Shown here one piece after another: positions 57,491-64,000 of a DNA stretch of 64,000 bases (the first letter of the stretch is position 1; each line of letters begins with the position of its first letter). The translations under genes were made by a program, and so were the position numbers. The notes under the pieces were generated by a model. That model was not told where the DNA came from. It was given only the letters and a program-made list of their open reading frames with translations, and made no database searches. The DNA is taken from positions 10,162,617-10,226,616 of the forward strand of contig CAKAKS010000013.1 of NCBI GenBank assembly GCA_916700875.1, read 5' to 3'. This DNA comes from Sebastes aleutianus (lineage: Eukaryota > Chordata > Actinopteri > Perciformes > Sebastidae).

Positions 57491-57837
57491 TCATTCTGTG
57501 ACATTTTCTGTTTTTGCACACATTGATGATACAACTATCATCTCCTCTCTCTGTCCTCTCTCCTTCAGAGGTATAACCTCCCCCGGGTCACATGGACTCT
57601 TCTGTACGTCTGTTTCCATGTTTTGCCTACGAGGACATTTAAAAAGGATGGTAATGCAGAGTCCAGCACAGAGAACCAGTAGAGCTGCTATCAGTCCCAG
57701 TATAACGTAGAGGGCGATCATTCCCGGACTCACTGGTTGTAGTATCATTGTTGGTCTCTCTGGTTGTGGTCTCATTGTTGGTCTCTCTGGTTCTGGTCTC
57801 CTTGTTGGTGTCGGAGGTTTGGGCTCATCAGCAGCTG
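57491..57837 (-). CDS. Gene F/G terminal exon (TM1 type) with tripled stalk repeat
   Basis: Phase 1 entry. The stalk holds three tandem 9-residue units (RRPEPERPT, MRPQPERPT, MILQPVSPG), the longest stalk in the array. Helix MIALYVILGLIAALLVLCAG, then FKCPRRQN and the common tail ending MCAKTENVTE. With leader G, V exons G and F it gives 371 residues in frame. Confidence 0.75.
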
Positions 57838-58260
57838 CTGTAAAGGACAGAAAATAAAATGTGTCTGATTGTCTGAAGTGGAACCATTTTACTGAAACAG
57901 GAAACTAAATAAATCCAGCAGACTGACAAAAGAAAGACTAAATATGATCCTAGTCTTCATCAGCGGTAGCCATGACGTACGTTTTACTGCGTCTGGTAGT
58001 TGCTTTCAGTCCAAAATGGCGGAAGCGTAGCTCTGCTGCTGGGAGCTGACGTTGTAATGGAACGACCAGTTGACTTTCACTTCTTAGTAATATGTGTTCT
58101 TTGGTACAGCTCCAGCAGGGATGAAGCTGAGACTACTTTTATACTAACCAGTATGACCCCTGCAGCATGCTAACATGCTAAACTAAGATGTGTTTAGCAC
58201 TAGCAGGGCTGTAGACTCTTAGTCTGGTTTCACTGACTGACTTCTACTGAATCAACTCAC

Positions 58261-58620
58261 CTGTGACCTTGAGGTGACACATCTCAGAGCTCCTACCATC
58301 ACCTGTCTGCACGTCACACATGTACCGACCAGAGTCATCAATCCTGAGTCTGGACATGTTAAATCTGATTCGTCCGTCTCTGAGGACGTCTTTGTCCCAC
58401 CGGACTCGTCCTGTAAACTGTTCATCCTGAAACTCTGGGAACTCAACACCTTCATGGAGATGAAACAGGACTGAGGCCTTGAGCTCAGCTAACAGGTAAC
58501 AGAGGATAACAACTGATTGGGAGGAACTGTTGGTTCTGGTTGGGAACATCCACTCCAGTGTGATGTTGTGGTTCTCCTTTGCCCAATAGGAGTCCTGTTT
58601 CACATTCACTACAAATGGTC
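58261..58620 (-). CDS. V-set exon F (membrane-proximal domain of a two-V gene)
   Basis: A 120-residue V-set domain, PFVVNVKQDSYWAKENHN onward. NITLEW and SVVILC carry the swapped residues; QDEQFTGRVRWDKDV, IDDSGRYMC and EMCHLKV follow. The acceptor CTCTACAG and donor GTGAGT are intact. No leader exon exists upstream: similarity to the leader intron stops at about 58708, where a second short copy of the acceptor region is joined to unrelated sequence. The nearest leader is that of G, so F is probably spliced after G. Confidence 0.8.
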
Positions 58621-58739
58621 CTGTAGAGGAGACAGAGAGGGAAAGTGAGCAGCAGACAAACTGACAACTTGAACATGTCAAACTCCATCTAGAGATGTTT
58701 GTCTGAAAGTACAGTTCACTACAAATGCTCCTGTAGAGG

Positions 58740-58998
58740 AGACACTCTGATTATAAATTCTGAAAAGTCTGATAAAAGCATAAAACTTAAACTGTGATAA
58801 CTCAAAAACTGTAAAACATATCAAAAATCTGTACTCAAGTTTAATAGTTCAAAGTCTCGTGACCTGTTTAAAGTTTAAATGAAGTCTGTAGGTGAAAGTA
58901 TGCTGAAGGAGTTGAAGTTCAAGTTGGAGTAGGTTTAAGAGGATTTGAAGATTCCCTCCATTGAGTTATATTGCAAAAAAAAACCAATGTAATAAAGC
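58740..58998. other. Unrelated sequence replacing the F leader
   Basis: AT-rich sequence with no exon or repeat identified. It occupies the place where the leader exon and its intron lie in the other units. Confidence 0.4.
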
Positions 58999-59665
58999 TT
59001 AAAGGGACTATTTGTAACTTTGTACGCGCATAAATGTAGCGGGTCGTCACACATGCGCGTTCGCGTGTAGCCGCTGTACCCTCCTCCTCTGCCTGCTCGC
59101 CTTCACTCAGACAGCTCAGCTCGCTCCACCTCTAGACGTGAACGCGCGCTCACTCCACACTGCAGCAGAGTTAGTTTAGCTCTGAGAATATCTAGTGAAT
59201 GTACAGGGGACGTTTGTGCAGAAATAAATGCTGCAGCTCCTCCAGACCAACAGAGGTTTCCTGTGTCTTGTGAAGTGACGGAGCTCTGCAGATTTACCTT
59301 GTCTTCTCGTTACCGACCGGGTGCCGGTGTCTCCTCTGCTCTCTCCGGCTGCGGGCGGAGAGAGCAGGGAGACACGCTGCAGAGCCCCGCTGCCTCAGCC
59401 TGCGCTTAGGCAGGAAAAGCCAACACTAGGATCAGATCTAAATCATGTTCATGGAGAGACCTTCGTCTGGTCAGCTAACATTACTGCCAAGCAGCTGAAA
59501 TATAGAGTGATATTGTGGTTTTAGCTGACGTGTGTCGCCTCACTGTTTTGAGTGATGCTCGTTCAGGTATATTGAGAGCGAGCCCGACGCTGACTTTCGT
59601 TGATTTCACAGCCACAGGTGTCGCTGTTAAGAAGCATTTCTGAAAGTTACAATTAGTCCCTTTAA
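58999..59665. mobile_element. TTAA-flanked MITE between V exons F and G
   Basis: Complete copy: TTAA-AGGGACTATTTGTAAC at the left and GTTACAATTAGTCCCT-TTAA at the right. The TTAA on both sides is the target duplication typical of piggyBac-type elements. No transposase. Confidence 0.7.
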
Positions 59666-59795
59666 TATTTTAAAAAGTATAAATGATAGAAAAGTCAGGA
59701 ATGTCCTTAAAGATTTGGATAACAATACTGTGAATGCTGCTGTACAGCAACAACTAAGATGTGTTTAGCTCTAAGCGTGTGTTGAATCAACTCAC

Positions 59796-60149
59796 CTGTG
59801 ACTTTGAGGTGACATATATCAGAGCTCCTACGATAACCTGTCTGCACGACACAAATGTACCGACCAGAGTCATCATTCCTGAGTCTGGACATGTGAAATC
59901 TGATTCGTCCGTCTCTGAGGACGTCTTCGTCCCACCGGACTCGTCCTGTAAACTGTTCATCCTGAAACTCTGGGACCTCAACACCTCTAATGAGATGAAA
60001 CAGGACTGAGGCCTTGAGCTCAGTAAACAGGTAACAGAGGATAAAAAGTGAGTAGCGGGAACTTCTGGGTGCGAATATCCACTCCAGTGTGATGTTGTGG
60101 TTCTCCTCTGCCTGATGGAAGAGATATTTCGAATACAGTTCAAATGCTC
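59796..60149 (-). CDS. V-set exon G (membrane-distal domain of a two-V gene)
   Basis: A 118-residue V-set domain, AFELYSKYLFHQAEENHN onward, the most diverged copy. NITLEW and SLFILC carry the swapped residues; the B-C loop is two residues shorter (APRSSRYSL). QDEQFTGRVRWDEDV has Glu for Lys; NDDSGRYIC and DICHLKV follow. Donor and acceptor are intact, phase 1. No membrane exon lies between here and V exon F, so the simplest transcript is leader-G-F-TM1. Confidence 0.8.
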
Positions 60150-60280
60150 CTGTAGAGGAGACAGAGAGGGAAAGTGAGCAGCAGACAAACTGACAACTTG
60201 AACATGTCAAACTCCATCTAGAGATGTTTGTCTGAAAGTGTATTTAGTGTTTGTGGATAATAAAGTGAAGGTCAACTAAC

Positions 60281-60335
60281 CAGAGACACAGGAGGTCAGA
60301 CTGAGGAGCAGCAGGATGCTGCAGATCATCTTCAT
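60281..60335 (-). CDS. Gene F/G leader exon
   Basis: Same leader as A, with acceptor, ATGAAGATG start and GTTAGT donor. Confidence 0.85.
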
Positions 60336-60582
60336 CCTGTGAGAGGAGACAGAAACACATCAGATACAAGTTCAGTTATTACAGGTAGAACAGAGACAAT
60401 CTATAGTCTGTCTTTAGTCCTCACAGGACTTCTTCCTCTGTGCTACTGATTACACATGACTGACCAGTGGACTGACACCAAGACAGGAACACTAATGTAC
60501 TTCTGACACAAGATGGAGCCACTTTAGTAGATTAGATATTTTAAACTGAGGAAGAACAGGAAGTATGATCTGCTCTGAGATC

Positions 60583-60740
60583 AACACAGTCAAACTGTCA
60601 GGGAGGGATGATCTAGTCAAGCAGAAACCCAGAACAGATGCAGTGTGCAGATCTGTTATTTATAGGTCTATCACAATGTGGAACAAGTTGCCAACTGTGA
60701 TCACTGAAGCACCAAGACAAGTTTAAAAACACTAAAACTA
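60583..60740 (+). mobile_element. LINE ORF fragment upstream of gene G (copy of 48483-48640)
   Basis: Same sequence as upstream of E, with a shorter A run. Shared ancestry of the E and G upstream regions. Confidence 0.45.
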
Positions 60741-60958
60741 ATGACATTAAAAATAACCCTGGTGGCCGACCTGAACAACCATGAGGGATTCCTGTTTGTT
60801 TGTTTTTCTCGTGTGTTATATGTGTGTTTCTGTAGTCAGAGTAGGGGGTTACAGAGAAAAACTATTTCACCAACTAGATCTCTCCTCGATGGTTAAGAAA
60901 GTTTCTGGTCAGCTTTTATGTTTTACGCACAACACAGACTAGAGGAGAGACACTAAAG

Positions 60959-63312
60959 GACGAGGACACTACGAGGACACTACTAGGACACTACTAGGAC
61001 ACCACTACGACACTACTAGGACACCACTAGGACATTACGAGGACACTACTAGGACACCACTAGGACACTACGAGGACACTACGACGACAACACTAGGACA
61101 CCACTAGGACACCACTAGGACACTACGAGGACACTACTAGGACACTACTAGGACACTACGAGGACACCACTAGGACACTACAAGGACACTACTAGGACAC
61201 TATGAGGACACTACTAGGACACTACTAGGACACCACTAGGACACCACTAGGACACTACTAGGACACCACTAGAACACCACTAGGACACTACTAGGACACC
61301 ACTAGGACACTACTAGGACACTACAAGGATACCACTAGGACACCACTAGAACACTACTAGGACACCACGAGGACACCACTAGGACACCACTAGGACACTA
61401 CTACGACACCACTAGGACAGCACTAGGACACAACTAGGACACTACTGGGACACCACTGGGACACCACTAGGACACTACTAGGACACCACTAGGACACTAC
61501 TAGGACACTACAAGGATACCACTAGGACACCACTAGAACACTACTAGGACACCACGAGGACACCACTAGGACACCACTAGGACACTACTACGACACCACT
61601 AGGACAGCACTAGGACACAACTAGGACACTACTGGGACACCACTGGGACACCACTAGGACACTACTAGGACACCACTAGGACAACACTAGGACACCAGTA
61701 CGACACCACTAGGACACCACTAGGACACCACGAGGACACCACTAGGACACCAGTAGGACACCACTAGAACACCACAAGGACACCATTAGGACACCCCTAG
61801 GACACTACTAGGACACCACTAGGACAGCACTAGGACACAACTAGGACACTACTAGGACAATACCAGGACAGCACTAGGACACTACTAGGACACCACTAGG
61901 ACAACACTAGGACACCACTACGACACCACTAGGACACCACTAGTACACCACGAGGACACCACTAGGACACCAGTAGGACACCACTAGAACACCACAAGGA
62001 TACCATTAGGACACCCCTAGGACACTACTAGGACACCACTAGGACAGCACTAGGACACAACAAGGACACTACTAGGACAATACCAGGACAGCACTAGGAC
62101 ACAACTAGGACACTACTAGGAAAATACTAGGACACCACTAGGACACCACTAGGACACTACTAGGACACCACTAGGACAGCAATAGGACACAACTAGGACA
62201 CTACTAGGACAATACCAGGACAGCACTAGGACACTACTAGGACACCACTAGGACAACACTAGGACACCACTAGTACACCACGAGGACACCACTAGGACAC
62301 CAGTAGGACACCACTAGAACACCACAAGGACACCATTAGGACACCCCTAGGACACTACTAGGACACCACTAGGACAGCACTAGGACACAACTAGGACACT
62401 ACTAGGACAATACCAGGACAGCACTAGGACACAACTAGGACACTACTAGGAAAATACTAGGACACCACTAGGACACCACTAGGACACTACTAGGACACCA
62501 CTAGGACACCACGAGGACACCACTAGGACACCACTAGGACACCATGAGAACACTACTAGGACACCACTAGGACACCACTAGGACACTACTAGGACACCAC
62601 TAGGACACCACTAGGACACTACTAGGACACTACTAGGACACCACTAGGACACTACTAGGACACCACGAGGACACCACTAGGACACCACTAGGACACCACT
62701 AGGACACTACTAGGACAGCACTAGGACACTATGAGGTCACTACTAGGACACCACTAGGACACCACTAGGACACTACTAGGACACCACGAGGACACCACTA
62801 GGACACTACCAGGACACCACTAGGACACTACTAGGACACCACTAGGACACCACTAGGACACAACTAGGACACCACTAGGACACTACTAGGACACCACTAG
62901 GACACAGCTAGGACACCACTAAGACACCACTAGGACACTACTAGGACACTACTAGGACACCACGAGGAAACCACTAGGACACCACTAGGACACCACTAAG
63001 ACACTACTAGGACAACACTAGGACACTATGAGGACACTACTAGAAAACCAGTAGGACACCACTAGAACACCACGAGGACACCACTAGGACACTACTAGGA
63101 CAACACTAGGACACTATGAGGACACTACTAGGACACCACTAGGACACCACTAGGACACTAGTAGGACACCACTAGGACACCACTAGGACACTACGAGGAC
63201 ACTACTAGGACACCACTAGGACACCACTAGGACACCACTAGGACACCACAAGGACACCACTAGGACAGCACTAGGACAGCACTAGGACACAACTAGGACA
63301 CTACGAAGACAC
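60959..63312. repeat. Largest 11-bp minisatellite, with higher-order repeats
   Basis: About 2.35 kb, roughly 214 units. Blocks recur: ACCCCTAGGACACTACTAGG at about 61791, 62011 and 62342, and CTACAAGGATACCACTAGG at about 61321 and 61508. These give higher-order periods near 187, 220 and 330 bp, all multiples of 11. It lies about 620 bp upstream of the G leader. Confidence 0.93.
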
Positions 63313-63399
63313 CATGTTTCTGTACATTCAGGTGTCTGAATATCTTCAGGACTTCACAGCAGTTTTCTGAATTTCTGAAGTTTCTCTGAGTTTAATCTA

Positions 63400-63716
63400 T
63401 AATAATACAACATTTATTATTATATACTGCTGGTAGTTTAATCTATAATGATACACCATTTATTATTATATACTGCTGGTAGTTTAATCTATAATAATAC
63501 ATAATTTATTCTTTGATTATATTTTGTATTAATAATCTGAATCTGTAAAGTAACTAAAGTTATTAAATCAATGTAGTGGAGTAAAAGTCTAACATTTCCC
63601 TCTGAGATGTAGTGGAGTAGAACATGGAAATACTCAAGTAAAGTACAAGTACCTCAAAAATTGTACTTAAGTACAGTACTTGAGTAAATGTACTTAGTTA
63701 CTTTCCACCACTGAGT
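63400..63716. repeat. hAT-like MITE, second copy
   Basis: Same terminus (ACTTTCCACCACTG) and AT-rich 48-bp units as 4430-5104, with about three units instead of five. Confidence 0.55.
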
Positions 63717-63924
63717 TCATGTTATACTGTTGTGTTGTTCTAAGCATTCTTTACTGCTCCTGTTGGAGTAAAGTAATTGTTGATTATTTAACTGTAAAGT
63801 AGTGATGTGTTTTTAATACCTTCACTCTTTTGCATTAAATCATACCGAGATGTTTGCTGAGACTGACTGGATGTGGCAACACAGCCAGACCTAGAAACAA
63901 TTTAACCAGCCGCCACTGTTCATT

Positions 63925-64000
63925 ACAGGTAGAGACAACAGAGACAATCTACAGTCTGTCTTTAGTCCTCACAGTACTTCTTCCTCTGTGCTACTGATTA
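63925..64000 (-). other. Edge of a further receptor unit
   Basis: Matches the sequence just 5' of the leader exons in the first intron of the other genes (compare 3760-3835). No leader exon lies to its left: the match begins abruptly at about 63925 after unrelated sequence, so the unit is truncated here or rearranged. Confidence 0.5.

Overview
The window looks like one locus from a teleost fish, probably a percomorph; the species cannot be named from sequence alone. The evidence is vertebrate-type split genes with GT-AG introns, a Tc1-type transposon with long inverted repeats, fish-type LINE tails (CR1/L2 and I group), hAT-like and TTAA-flanked MITEs, long CA/GT and minisatellite arrays, and a family of short V-set immunoglobulin receptors of a type common in fish genomes.

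The core is a minus-strand tandem array of V-set receptor genes. Each unit, read right to left, has: a putative untranslated first exon with an ISRE-like motif just upstream; a long first intron, often holding an 11-bp minisatellite; a 55-bp leader exon (MKMICSILLLLSLTSCVS); one V-set exon of 354-360 bp; and a last exon carrying stalk, membrane helix and tail. All exon joins are phase 1, and every predicted spliced CDS length is a multiple of three. V exons lie at 3162-3521 (A), 15487-15843 (B), 21833-22192 (C), 39960-40319 (D), 47693-48052 (E), 58261-58620 (F) and 59796-60149 (G). F has no leader and G has no membrane exon, so F+G is best read as one two-V gene. Two kinds of terminal exon exist. 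TM1 (A, B, C, D, F/G) has a short tail with no recognised signalling motif. TM2 (B, C, D, E) carries tyrosine motifs that survive intact only in C. In every V domain the B-strand Cys is replaced by Trp and the C-strand Trp by Cys.

Layout: 1-5.5 kb gene A; 5.5-11 kb duplicated non-coding sequence with a second promoter-like module and leader exons of an unknown gene; 11-12.5 kb CR1/Rex1-like LINE remnant; 12.6-18.2 kb gene B; 19.9-25.4 kb gene C; 25.5-31.5 kb transposon and simple-repeat block (I-group LINE with a long intact ORF, Gypsy fragment, purine-rich tract, CA/GT arrays); 32.0 kb an isolated endophilin-A (SH3GL) first coding exon; 32.4-34.8 kb an AT-rich 265-bp satellite; 36.5-40.5 kb gene D with a 2.2-kb foldback element in its intron; 40.7-46.4 kb segmental duplicates of the 22-25 kb and 7-10 kb regions; 47.1-50.7 kb gene E; 50.8-52.5 kb Tc1; 53-56 kb mixed repeats; 57.5-60.4 kb gene F/G; 61.0-63.3 kb the largest 11-bp array; and the edge of another unit at 63.9 kb.

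The genes look like a recently expanded, possibly interferon-responsive family of small cell-surface receptors. Introns and leaders are nearly identical between units while V exons differ in the C-C' and F-G regions, the pattern expected of a diversifying immune-receptor cluster. Function, ligands and expression cannot be read from the sequence.
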